The notes under the pieces were generated by a model that saw only the letters and a program-made list of their open reading frames with translations, was not told the origin of the DNA and ran no database searches. DNA of 11,267 bases, from the NCBI GenBank assembly GCA_964530525.1, contig CAZHBH010000067.1:1-11267 (forward strand). Direction: 5' to 3'. Shown piece by piece: positions 1-5,876 of the stretch. Made by a program: the position numbers and the translations under genes. This stretch comes from CAYNQN01 sp964530525. Its GTDB lineage: Bacteria > Actinomycetota > Acidimicrobiia > Acidimicrobiales > Acidimicrobilacustridaceae. How positions within the stretch are numbered: the first letter of the stretch is position 1; every line of letters begins with the position of its first letter.

Positions 1-1275
1 GTCACCCTTGGTGTAGCGCAGCGTGTTCTTCAGCTTCATGAGCTGGATGAACAGGTCGTGCTCCGGGTAGAGGCCGGGGGCGAACATCGGGCTCTTGAAG
101 TAGAACGACAGCCACTCCTGGATCCCGGAGAGCCCGGCGCGCCGCGCCAGGTCCAGGAACAGCGCGACGTCGAGGACGATCGGCGCCGCCAGGATGCTGT
201 CGCGGCACAGGAAGTTGATCTTGAGCTGCATCTGGTAGCCCAGCCAGCCCACGAGATCGATGTTGTCCCAGCCTTCCTTGTTGTCGCCGCGCGGCGGGTA
301 GTAGTTGATGCGCACGACGTGGTCGATGTTGCCGTACAGCTCGGGGTAGGTCTCGGGTTGGAGGATGGTGTCGAGCACCCCCAGCTTCGAGACCTCCTTG
401 GCCTTGAAGTTCTCGGGGTCGTCGAGCACCTCGCCATCGCGGTTGCCCAGGATGTTCGTGGAGTACCACCCCCGAAGGCCGAGCATGCGGGCCTTCAGAC
501 CTGGGGCGATCATCGTCTTCATCATCGTCTGGCCGGTCTTGAAGTCCTTCCCGGCGATCGGCACCTGCCGCTCGTCGGCCAGCTCCACCATGGCCGGAAC
601 GTCCACCGCGAGGTTCGGCGCCCCGTTGGCCAGGGGCACCCCCGAGACCAGCAGCGCGTAGGCGTAGACCTGGCTCGGGGAGATGGCCGGGTCGCTCCGC
701 CGAAGGCCCTCCTCGAAGGCTGCGAGGCTCACGTGCACCTGCGAGGGCTGGTGGTAGGCCTCGGTCGACCCGCACCAGACCGCAACCAGGCGGTCGCAGC
801 CGTTGGCCGTGCGGAAGCGCTCGATGTCCTCGACGAGAGCCTGGGCCTGCTCCCACTTGTCGGTGGTGCGCTTCACCCTCGTGCCCTCGAGCTTCGAAAC
901 CCAGCGCTGGTCGAACACCGCGTCCATGGCCACCACGCCCTCGAGCTCTCCCGACACCGGGCCGAGATCCCGCTCCTCCAGGACCCCGGCGGTGCGAGCA
1001 GCTTCCAGCGCGTTCGGTGAGATGGGGTCCCAGCCTCCGAACACGAGGTCGTCGAGCGAGGCCAGCGGCACCAGCTCGCGGATGAGCGGGTTGCGACCCT
1101 CCTCGCGGGACCCCAGGCGTATGTGCGCCAGCTGGGTGAGGGAGCCGACGGGAGTGGTCAGGCCCCTGCGAGCGGCGAGCACTCCCGCCACGAAGGTGGA
1201 GGCCACCGCGCCCAAGCCGGGCGTGAGGACTCCGAGGCGCCCCGTTGCGGGCGCTATTGCGACGGGATCGGTCAT
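1..1275 (-). CDS. ino1: myo-inositol-1-phosphate (inositol-3-phosphate) synthase, 3' end cut by the window
   Basis: This NAD-dependent cytosolic enzyme isomerises glucose 6-phosphate to 1D-myo-inositol 3-phosphate, the entry step to inositol lipids and, in actinobacteria, mycothiol. The 425 visible codons are open from an ATG at 1275 to the window edge; by family length only about 10-15 C-terminal residues should be missing. An N-terminal nucleotide-binding loop (GLGAVAST, residues 20-27) is followed by the catalytic signature GKDFKTGQT (about 242-250), then STNILGNRDGEVL, INYYPPRGDNK and NFLCRDSILAAP. These match the long MIPS form known from Bacteroides-like bacteria, whereas mycobacterial Ino1 is shorter and carries a GDDIKSQ-type signature. 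A TAnnnT box lies 6 bases before the ATG with no Shine-Dalgarno sequence, so the message may be leaderless. The gene lies 79 bases downstream of the GHKL-GNAT gene. Family assignment is secure. Confidence 0.95.
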   Translation of the reverse strand, partial: MTDPVAIAPATGRLGVLTPGLGAVASTFVAGVLAARRGLTTPVGSLTQLAHIRLGSREEGRNPLIRELVPLASLDDLVFGGWDPISPNALEAARTAGVLEERDLGPVSGELEGVVAMDAVFDQRWVSKLEGTRVKRTTDKWEQAQALVEDIERFRTANGCDRLVAVWCGSTEAYHQPSQVHVSLAAFEEGLRRSDPAISPSQVYAYALLVSGVPLANGAPNLAVDVPAMVELADERQVPIAGKDFKTGQTMMKTMIAPGLKARMLGLRGWYSTNILGNRDGEVLDDPENFKAKEVSKLGVLDTILQPETYPELYGNIDHVVRINYYPPRGDNKEGWDNIDLVGWLGYQMQLKINFLCRDSILAAPIVLDVALFLDLARRAGLSGIQEWLSFYFKSPMFAPGLYPEHDLFIQLMKLKNTLRYTKGD

Positions 1276-1281
1276 GCCGCC

Positions 1282-1287
1282 AACCTA
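1282..1287 (-). promoter_or_regulatory. -10-like box of ino1 (TAGGTT)
   Basis: TAGGTT on the minus strand ends 6 bases before the ino1 ATG, the spacing expected if transcription starts at the A of the start codon. No -35 element is obvious. Confidence 0.4.
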
Positions 1288-1304
1288 CTAAGGACTCTTC
1301 CCGA

Positions 1305-1347
1305 GCCCCGAAACGAGTGGGGGCCCTGCAGGCGGCCTGAGGCAGGC
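1305..1347 (-). terminator. possible hairpins between the GHKL-GNAT gene and ino1
   Basis: Two small hairpins fit here: a five-base stem at 1335-1339 / 1343-1347 (GCCTG, loop AGG) and another at 1305-1309 / 1320-1324 (GCCCC). They lie just after the GHKL-GNAT stop codon. Neither has a T tract, so termination is only a guess. Confidence 0.2.
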
Positions 1348-1354
1348 TGTGGGC

Positions 1355-2914
1355 TCAGCTGCCCAGGACCGAGTAGATGCCCTGCATCCGGGCCCTGTTG
1401 CGGCGCACCGTGCGGTCGTGGGCCCCGACGGCGTCGAGTTGGCCCAGCACCTGCTCCACGAGCCACTTGGTGTGATCGGCGTCGAGCTGCCAGGCCGACG
1501 AGTCGATCTGAGGGCGCACCAGGCGCTGGAGCCGCAGCCCGTCCCCGGGTCGGGTGTCGGGCTCGCCCGGTCGGGCGTCGTAGCGCTCGGGAAGCCAGGT
1601 GCAGTACACGTAGCCCAGCTCCCCCAAGCCGGATCCCAGCATCGCCGTGGCGGGCTGGTTGAGGGGGAGGTCGAGGTGGACCGTCACCGCTCCCCCGTCC
1701 ACCAGGGCGCTGGTCTGCTCGTCCACCACCTCGATGAGGTCCTCGCCCACCTCGTGGACCACGATCGAGCCGAAGCCCCAGTCGCCCTGGATCTTCGTCT
1801 CCACCACGGAGCTCTTCGGGGTTGCGCCGGCGCGGTGGGTCTCTGGCATCGGGAGCTCCGCATCGGCGCCCAACTCGGCCAGGCAGCGCTCGACGATCGG
1901 CCTGTGCACGGTGGGAAGCCAGAGCTTGCGTGGTGGGACGTCACTGCGGGGGACCAGCGAGCTGAGCGTGGACGTGCGCTCCTCGCCCGTCCCGTCGAAG
2001 CCCACCATCGCCACGGCAGGCCGTATCGACAGGATCAGGCCCACCATGATCCCGCCCGACCTGGTGGTGGCCTTCTGGGTACGAGGGTGGCTGAGCACCG
2101 GCTCACCCTGGGTCGCCCAGAGCTGACGCCGGATGGCCTCGCCCACCGCCACCTCCTGGATCTGCTGGAGCAGGCCCCGTGATCGGTACCGGGGATCGAC
2201 GATGGCGCCTCCCGTGTGGGCCACCCTCGCCCAGGGCGCCATGAGGTCGAAGTGGTACGCACCCACGACCTCGCCACCGGCCCGCACCGCCCCGAAGGCC
2301 ACCCTGTCGCCGTTGCGCAGCAGGGCCGCGAGCAGGTCTGGGCGGTAGACCTCGGGGTACGGGTAGCCGTAGCCCCAGGAGCGCCAGAAGCACCGGGTGA
2401 GCTCCTCGGCGTCGTCGGGGACCAGCAGGCGAACGGTCAGCTCTTCATCGGGGTCGGCCAGGGCCACGTCCTGCGAGAGCACCTCCACCTCGCCCTCGAG
2501 GCGGCCACGCCAGTCGGCGTCGGGGAGCACGACGTGGAAGTCCGAGATGTTCCCCTCCGCTCCCCTCGTCGCGACGTGCAGGTCGTCGGCGAAGCCGAGC
2601 GCCACTAGGTCCTGGGGCAGTCCTGCCGGAGCGGAGCCGATGGGAAGGCCCTTGTCGCAGACCGACACGTGGAGCGATCCGCCCTCGGTGGCCATCTCCA
2701 CCACCAGGCGGTGGTCATCACCCTCCAGCCGCTGAGCGGCCTGGTCGGCAAGCGCGTGGGTCAACGAGCGCACCTGGGTGACCCTGCCGGGGTGGAAGCC
2801 GAGGCCCCTTGCGACCTGCTCGGCAGTGGCGGCTGCAGTGGCGGTGCCTGCCGGATCGGCGGCCACCTCGAGGCGGCAGATGAGGGGTGCGTTGTCGTCG
2901 CGTGCTTCGGTCAC
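1355..2914 (-). CDS. GHKL (RsbW-like) domain fused to a GNAT acetyltransferase
   Basis: The 519-residue protein starts at GTG 2914, with TAGGCT 8 bases upstream and no Shine-Dalgarno sequence. Residues about 10-150 resemble the ATPase fold of anti-sigma kinases: a helix at the N-box position (50-61, LTHALADQAAQR) and a G1-like CDKGLP at 86-91. The N-box Glu/Asn are replaced by His53 and Asp57, and the usual glycine-rich ATP lid is not recognisable, so ATP binding is doubtful. Residues about 158-300 form a GNAT domain with the acetyl-CoA loop DPRYRSRGLL (240-249), preceded by GAIV. Residues 310-519 are an extension with a family-like patch (WLPTVHRPIVERCLAELG). Related GHKL-GNAT fusions occur in other bacteria, to my recollection without a known substrate. 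The protein has no signal peptide or membrane segment, so it is probably cytosolic. A role in stress signalling through protein acetylation would be inference only. Confidence 0.85.
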   Translation of the reverse strand: MTEARDDNAPLICRLEVAADPAGTATAAATAEQVARGLGFHPGRVTQVRSLTHALADQAAQRLEGDDHRLVVEMATEGGSLHVSVCDKGLPIGSAPAGLPQDLVALGFADDLHVATRGAEGNISDFHVVLPDADWRGRLEGEVEVLSQDVALADPDEELTVRLLVPDDAEELTRCFWRSWGYGYPYPEVYRPDLLAALLRNGDRVAFGAVRAGGEVVGAYHFDLMAPWARVAHTGGAIVDPRYRSRGLLQQIQEVAVGEAIRRQLWATQGEPVLSHPRTQKATTRSGGIMVGLILSIRPAVAMVGFDGTGEERTSTLSSLVPRSDVPPRKLWLPTVHRPIVERCLAELGADAELPMPETHRAGATPKSSVVETKIQGDWGFGSIVVHEVGEDLIEVVDEQTSALVDGGAVTVHLDLPLNQPATAMLGSGLGELGYVYCTWLPERYDARPGEPDTRPGDGLRLQRLVRPQIDSSAWQLDADHTKWLVEQVLGQLDAVGAHDRTVRRNRARMQGIYSVLGS

Positions 2915-2922
2915 GGGCGACG

Positions 2923-2928
2923 AGCCTA
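2923..2928 (-). promoter_or_regulatory. -10-like box of the GHKL-GNAT gene (TAGGCT)
   Basis: TAGGCT on the minus strand lies 8 bases before the GTG start at 2914, which suggests a leaderless or nearly leaderless message. The same hexamer occurs before fmdB. Confidence 0.35.
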
Positions 2929-2981
2929 CGTGGCAGAGCCAGCAGGGTGAGGAGCGCGAGCGCCGACCTCGTTCGCTGCTC

Positions 2982-3791
2982 TCAGCGGGGCCGGCGCATC
3001 CACCCGAGGCTGTCGGCCAGCCGCACCGAGCGTCGAGCCCTGTGAGCGGCCAGGTCGGCCTCTGCGTCTGTGGTGCGGGCCAGCAGCTCCCAGATCATCA
3101 GAGAGGCGTCCATCATCGGCCCGCGCGGGACCTCGGGCTCGTCGTGGTGGTGGAGCGCGGGATCGATGAACTCCGAGACGGCACGCAGCACCTCCTCGCT
3201 CGGTGGCGGGCACCCGATGTGGTCGGCGATGCGGTGCACGACGTCCGCTGTGTCGTCGTGCAGCTCGTCGTAGCGCACCACCAGGCGCTCGGGGTCGTTG
3301 TGCCATCCGGAGGCGGTGTAGCGGAGCCAGAGGTGCGCCGCGCGCTCGGGATCGATGTCGTCGCGGTGGGCCAGCGACGCGGCCACCTCGCGTGGCGAGC
3401 GCACGCACATGATCGTGCTCGAGACCTCGGTGACCGTTCGCCAGAACGGGAGGGTGAGCGAGGCCCTCGGGTCCTTCCACCCCTGAAGGCCCGGGGCGCC
3501 GAACTGCTCAGCCATCACCTTGGCGGCCTCGTCGCGCAGCGCATCCAGGGATCGGTCGACCTCCCAGTCCCCGAGCAGCTCGGGGGGGTCGTCCCAGGCG
3601 CCACCCATCGCCTCGAGGACGGCGTCGTTGATCCGCAGGACCTCCATGTTCTCCCAGTGCCCGCGGGGGTTGTACGGGTTGGGGGGCATGAGGTGATCGT
3701 CGTCGCCGATGTGAACGCCGAGCAGGTTGATGACGCGGCCGACCATCGACGTGCCGCTCCTGTGCATCCCCGTCACGCAGACGATGCTCAA
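2982..3791 (-). CDS. sulfotransferase family protein
   Basis: This is a probable PAPS-dependent sulfotransferase of 269 residues that would move a sulfate group onto an unknown acceptor. The 5'-phosphosulfate loop is GMHRSGTSMVG at residues 8-18. The 3'-phosphate site is CVRSPREVAASL around 129-140, with Arg131 and Ser132 in the usual places. Other family motifs are NPRGHWEN (about 41-48), GWKDPR (104-109) and VRYDEL. The TTG start at 3791 is chosen because GGGGGAG (3798-3804) sits 6 bases upstream and the P-loop strand starts at once; the open frame continues to 3935 but would overlap the upstream gene and adds a low-complexity Ser-rich leader. No signal peptide or membrane span is visible. 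No carbohydrate or lipid biosynthesis gene adjoins it to suggest the acceptor. A nucleotide kinase is unlikely given the 3'-phosphate motif. Confidence 0.85.
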   Translation of the reverse strand: MSIVCVTGMHRSGTSMVGRVINLLGVHIGDDDHLMPPNPYNPRGHWENMEVLRINDAVLEAMGGAWDDPPELLGDWEVDRSLDALRDEAAKVMAEQFGAPGLQGWKDPRASLTLPFWRTVTEVSSTIMCVRSPREVAASLAHRDDIDPERAAHLWLRYTASGWHNDPERLVVRYDELHDDTADVVHRIADHIGCPPPSEEVLRAVSEFIDPALHHHDEPEVPRGPMMDASLMIWELLARTTDAEADLAAHRARRSVRLADSLGWMRRPR

Positions 3792-3870
3792 GGCTTGCTC
3801 CCCCAAGATGTAGGCCGGATCGTCGGCCCTGAGCGACCCAGAACCATGGCGAGGCTCGTGTGCTGCGGCC

Positions 3871-4278
3871 TCAGGTGAGCAGGTGGACGATGTCGAGCAC
3901 CACCTGCACGGTGAGGAGGATGAAGACCCCGCCACCGATCACCAGGTATCCCCAGCGCCACTTGTAGTCGGCGGCGAAGAAGCGCCGCACCGCGAAGACT
4001 ATTGCCACCATCGACACGGCGCTGAGCGCGAAGCCCAGGATGGGGCCGAGCACACCGGTGAGCCCGAGGATCGGGCCGGCGATCGGTATGAGCACGTAGG
4101 TCAGCAGGCACCTGAGGCCCGAGAGCACGAGGGACTTGCCGAAGGCGTTCTGCGCATCGATGATGCTGACCCTCGGTGCGTCCTCGGCCAGGCCGAGCAC
4201 CCGGCGAACGAACCGGTCGGCCGGGGGTCGCCGGTGGGCCGAGGGATCGACTGCAGCGGGCACGGTGGTGTCCATCAC
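3871..4278 (-). CDS. small membrane protein with three predicted helices
   Basis: I do not recognise the family. The 135-residue protein has a soluble N-terminal stretch of about 60 residues (Pro/Arg/Asp rich, including FVRRVLGLAEDAPRVSI) followed by three hydrophobic segments at roughly 51-72, 74-94 and 107-131. The second ends in VRRFF, a positive-inside cue. GTG 4278 is directly followed by ATG 4275; TACGGT lies 6 bases before the GTG, so a leaderless start there is preferred, but ATG is equally possible and a longer frame reaches 4314. The stop is 79 bases before the sulfotransferase start. The protein is expected in the cytoplasmic membrane; no catalytic motif is visible. Confidence 0.7.
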   Translation of the reverse strand: MMDTTVPAAVDPSAHRRPPADRFVRRVLGLAEDAPRVSIIDAQNAFGKSLVLSGLRCLLTYVLIPIAGPILGLTGVLGPILGFALSAVSMVAIVFAVRRFFAADYKWRWGYLVIGGGVFILLTVQVVLDIVHLLT

Positions 4279-4284
4279 CCCGAA

Positions 4285-4290
4285 ACCGTA
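4285..4290 (-). promoter_or_regulatory. -10-like box of the small membrane protein gene (TACGGT)
   Basis: TACGGT on the minus strand ends 6 bases before GTG 4278. The same hexamer stands 7 bases before GTG 5877 of the beta-lactamase-fold gene. Confidence 0.35.
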
Positions 4291-4334
4291 GGCACCCCGA
4301 GGGCCCCGCGTCACACTGGCGCCGGCGGGCAGGG

Positions 4335-4646
4335 CTAGGCGGCTTCGCCGTCGGGCAGCCGAACGCGCTGGACCACGAGCTCTTCGATGTTCACGAGCCC
4401 GAAGTCGATCCGCTTGATCGAGGCTCGCTTCACCTTGAGCCTGCCGATCGCCAGCGCCCCTATGGCCAGGGCTCCGATGGCAAGGGCGCCCACGGCGAGG
4501 GCCCCGAGAGCAAGTGCTCCCATCGATCCAGCGCCTGTGGTGCTCACGCCGGTGGCCGACGCTCCGACACCTCGGCCCGCCTCCCAGCCTCCCTGTCGCA
4601 CCGACCCATCAACCTCGTTGCGTTGGTCTTTCTTGGAACTCGACAT
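4335..4646 (-). CDS. small pentad-repeat (predicted solenoid) protein
   Basis: A 103-residue protein of unknown function. After a polar, Ser/Lys/Gly-rich leader of about 27 residues, the chain runs in five-residue units. Three units begin with Gly (28-42), then five near-identical units have consensus GALA(L/V/I) (43-67), then six charged units keep hydrophobic residues at positions 3 and 5 (68-97), ending in PDGEAA. This spacing resembles pentapeptide-repeat beta-helices, though the usual Asp/Asn is missing; similar GALAIG-type small proteins occur in various bacteria to my recollection. The hydrophobic run lacks charge and could be mistaken for a membrane helix. ATG 4646 is chosen because GGAAAG (4654-4659) lies 7 bases upstream; a GTG at 4661 is an alternative. 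The gene is divergent from the tRNA. Confidence 0.75.
   Translation of the reverse strand: MSSSKKDQRNEVDGSVRQGGWEAGRGVGASATGVSTTGAGSMGALALGALAVGALAIGALAIGALAIGRLKVKRASIKRIDFGLVNIEELVVQRVRLPDGEAA
4446..4520 (-). repeat. five tandem 15-base units encoding GALA(L/V/I)
   Basis: Five 15-base units encode the near-identical pentads of the small solenoid protein. Synonymous codons differ between units (for example ctt, ctc and ctg for the first Leu; ctc, gtg, atc and ata for the last position). The repeat therefore appears kept at protein level rather than made by recent slippage. Confidence 0.8.
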
Positions 4647-4706
4647 ACCAGAGCTTTCCACCCCTGCCTCCGACGATCCACCGTCCTTCTGCAGCCCCTC
4701 CCGCTG

Positions 4707-4712
4707 TAGAGT
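4707..4712 (+). promoter_or_regulatory. possible -10 box of the tRNA-Ala gene (TAGAGT)
   Basis: TAGAGT lies 13 bases before the first base of the mature tRNA, leaving room for a start near 4719 and a short 5' leader for RNase P. No clear -35 hexamer is seen at the right spacing. Confidence 0.35.
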
Positions 4713-4725
4713 GATCCCTCCCTGC

Positions 4726-4799
4726 GGGGGTGTAGCTCAGTTGGCTAGAGCGCTTCGGTCGCATCGAAGAGGCCGTGGGTTCGAATCCCATCACCTCCA
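4726..4799 (+). tRNA. tRNA-Ala (anticodon CGC)
   Basis: A 74-base cloverleaf: acceptor arm 4726-4732 with 4792-4798, D stem GCTC/GAGC, anticodon stem CTTCG/CGAAG (4753-4757, 4765-4769), anticodon CGC at 4760-4762, five-base variable loop, T arm GTGGG/CCCAT with loop TTCGAAT, discriminator A at 4799. The third acceptor pair is G3.U70, the classic identity signal for alanyl-tRNA synthetase, which agrees with the anticodon for GCG codons. The CCA end is not encoded, so a nucleotidyltransferase must add it. Position 32 is G, facing U38; a pyrimidine is usual at 32. Confidence 0.96.
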
Positions 4800-4813
4800 C
4801 GCAAGGATGTCCC

Positions 4814-4850
4814 ATGCGAACCGGCGATCCCTAGGGGTCGCCGTTCGCGT
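4814..4850. terminator. long hairpin between tRNA-Ala and arsI, probable shared terminator
   Basis: An outer stem of eight pairs (4814-4821 with 4843-4850, one G.U) and an inner stem GGCGAT/GTCGCC (4823-4828, 4837-4842) are separated by one bulged C at 4822. CCC/GGG can extend the inner stem around a CCTAGG tip. It starts 15 bases after the tRNA and ends 31 bases from the stop of the convergent arsI gene, so it could end both transcripts. No strong T tract follows on either strand. Confidence 0.55.
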
Positions 4851-4880
4851 CGTAGCTTGTGGCGACGGACCAGGTGCACG

Positions 4881-5312
4881 TCAGGTGCAGCAGTGCCCGG
4901 CACCGCAACTCGACGGCATTCCAACTGGCGCGGGCTGGCCAAAGGTGTCGGCGTCCGCCAGCACGGTGTACACCTCCCAGGGAGCCCCGTCGGGATCGGT
5001 GACCCAGACCTTGTCCTGGGTGGCGTAACAGCAAGTCGTGGCCTGCTCGACCTCGGTGGCCAGGCCCTGAGCGGCCAGGCGGGCCGTGGCTTGGTCCACC
5101 TCGGCGGTCGTGTCGACCTCCACTCCGAGGTGGTTCAACCGGGCCCCCGGCTCGGCCGACTCCAAGAGCACCAGCTTGAGGGGAGGGTCGGCCACCGCGA
5201 AGTTGGCGTAGCCGTCCTCGACCTTGGCCGGGTCCACGCCGAGCAGCTTCGTGTAGAAGCCGATCGCCTCGTCCAGGTCCGACACGTTCAGAGCGAGCTG
5301 CACACGGGCCAT
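4881..5312 (-). CDS. arsI: ArsI/CadI-family glyoxalase-fold dioxygenase (C-As lyase type)
   Basis: A 143-residue protein of the vicinal-oxygen-chelate fold. ArsI members are Fe(II) dioxygenases that cleave the carbon-arsenic bond of trivalent organoarsenicals such as methylarsenite; the close relative CadI was named for cadmium induction. The expected metal ligands are present as Gln5, His61 and Glu113, and the substrate-binding vicinal cysteine pair as Cys94-Cys95 in TTCCYATQDKVWVTDPDG. A Cys-rich tail (SSCGAGHCCT) is common in this family. ATG 5312 has GGAGGT (5321-5326) 8 bases upstream. The gene is divergent from arsR, which probably represses it through the 5333-5401 repeats. No arsM, arsC or arsenite pump lies in the window. 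Family assignment is firm; organoarsenical over cadmium is the likelier role because of the ArsR partner. Confidence 0.9.
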   Translation of the reverse strand: MARVQLALNVSDLDEAIGFYTKLLGVDPAKVEDGYANFAVADPPLKLVLLESAEPGARLNHLGVEVDTTAEVDQATARLAAQGLATEVEQATTCCYATQDKVWVTDPDGAPWEVYTVLADADTFGQPAPVGMPSSCGAGHCCT

Positions 5313-5332
5313 GGGGCCACACCTCCGACTAG

Positions 5333-5401
5333 ATTGACGGTGATCAATATGGACACTCGCGCTTCCTATCGACTCCTGTCAATATCTAGACTTGTCGATA
5401 T
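5333..5401. promoter_or_regulatory. arsI-arsR intergenic operator region with several repeats
   Basis: The region holds ATTGA (5333-5337) with its inverted mate TCAAT (5344-5348). A perfect seven-base inverted repeat pairs TATCGAC (5367-5373) with GTCGATA (5394-5400), and a second near mate GTCAATA lies at 5378-5384. ATATC/GATAT pair at 5382-5386 and 5397-5401. The segment TC(A/G)ATAT occurs directly three times (5344, 5379, 5395). The rightmost repeats cover the arsR -10 box and start codon, which fits autorepression by ArsR. Confidence 0.6.
5387..5392 (+). promoter_or_regulatory. -10-like box of arsR (TAGACT)
   Basis: TAGACT ends 7 bases before the ATG at 5400, suggesting a leaderless arsR message. 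It lies inside the ATATC-GATAT inverted repeat, so repressor bound there would block the polymerase. Confidence 0.5.
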
Positions 5402-5759
5402 GGAGACGCCCGTGGCTCGACGAGCACCCATCGCCACCATCGAGGTCCCAGACGGGTGCTGTCCGTCCGTGCTCACGGCCCCCCTAGGCGCCACGGACGC
5501 CGCCGACCTGGCCAAGGCCTTCGCCGCCCTCGCCGATCCCGCCCGCCTGCGACTCCTATCGCTCATCGCGGCTGCCGAGAGCGGTGAGGTCTGTGCCTGC
5601 GATCTGGTGGAACCGATCGGCAAGTCCCAGCCCACCGTCAGCCACCACCTCACGGTCCTCCACGACGCCGGCCTGGTCGACCGGGACAAGCGCGGCACCT
5701 GGGTGTGGTATCGCATCAACCCGACGAAGCTCGAGCAGCTCCGCAACGTCCTCGCCTGA
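5400..5759 (+). CDS. arsR: ArsR-family arsenic-sensing repressor
   Basis: A 119-residue winged-helix repressor expected to leave its operator when As(III) or a methylated arsenical binds cysteine thiols. The DNA-binding helices are in FAALADPARLRLLSLI (41-56) and GKSQPTVSHHLTVLHDAGLV (74-93), followed by the wing RDKRGTWVWYRI. Thiols sit at Cys20-Cys21 in the N-terminal tail and at Cys65 and Cys67 (CACDL) before the recognition helix. This pattern fits the Corynebacterium ArsR type, where an N-terminal CC pair joins a CxC-region cysteine. ATG 5400 is chosen for the TAGACT box 7 bases upstream; an in-frame ATG at 5349 with weak GGTGA is possible. It is divergent from arsI and about 117 bases before the next gene. 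Confidence 0.92.
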   Translation: METPVARRAPIATIEVPDGCCPSVLTAPLGATDAADLAKAFAALADPARLRLLSLIAAAESGEVCACDLVEPIGKSQPTVSHHLTVLHDAGLVDRDKRGTWVWYRINPTKLEQLRNVLA

Positions 5760-5784
5760 GCCCGAGCCCACCTGAGCCCGTTCA

Positions 5785-5799
5785 AGGCCGACGAGGCCT
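5785..5799 (+). terminator. small hairpin after arsR
   Basis: AGGCC (5785-5789) and GGCCT (5795-5799) form a five-base stem with a five-base loop, 26 bases after the arsR stop. No T tract follows, so a terminator role is uncertain. Confidence 0.25.
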
Positions 5800-5863
5800 A
5801 GCTGGTAGGTCTCGCACCTGCTCGCACGGGCGGGGGTGCGCCAGCGGTGCGATCTCGGTCCTC

Positions 5864-5869
5864 TACGGT
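5864..5869 (+). promoter_or_regulatory. -10-like box of the beta-lactamase-fold gene (TACGGT)
   Basis: TACGGT ends 7 bases before GTG 5877, again the spacing of a leaderless start. Confidence 0.35.
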
Positions 5870-5876
5870 CTGCGCC

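Noticed and set aside
58..1020. Long open frame on the plus strand opposite ino1
   Set aside because: It is the antisense shadow of a clear inositol phosphate synthase; its product is His/Arg/Val-rich with no recognisable motif.
2778..3878. 366-codon plus-strand frame opposite the sulfotransferase
   Set aside because: Shadow frame; the minus-strand product has intact PAPS-binding motifs and a good ribosome site.
4446..4520. CRISPR array or DNA tandem repeat
   Set aside because: The 15-base units have no spacers, and synonymous differences show a coding repeat.
4726..4880. Attachment site of an integrated element at the tRNA 3' end
   Set aside because: No copy of the tRNA 3' segment was seen elsewhere in the window and no integrase is present; the ars genes look like ordinary neighbours.
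4857..5399. N-terminal extension of arsR by about 180 codons
   Set aside because: It runs through arsI in antisense and the operator region; ArsR proteins start close to the CC motif, and the -10 box supports ATG 5400.
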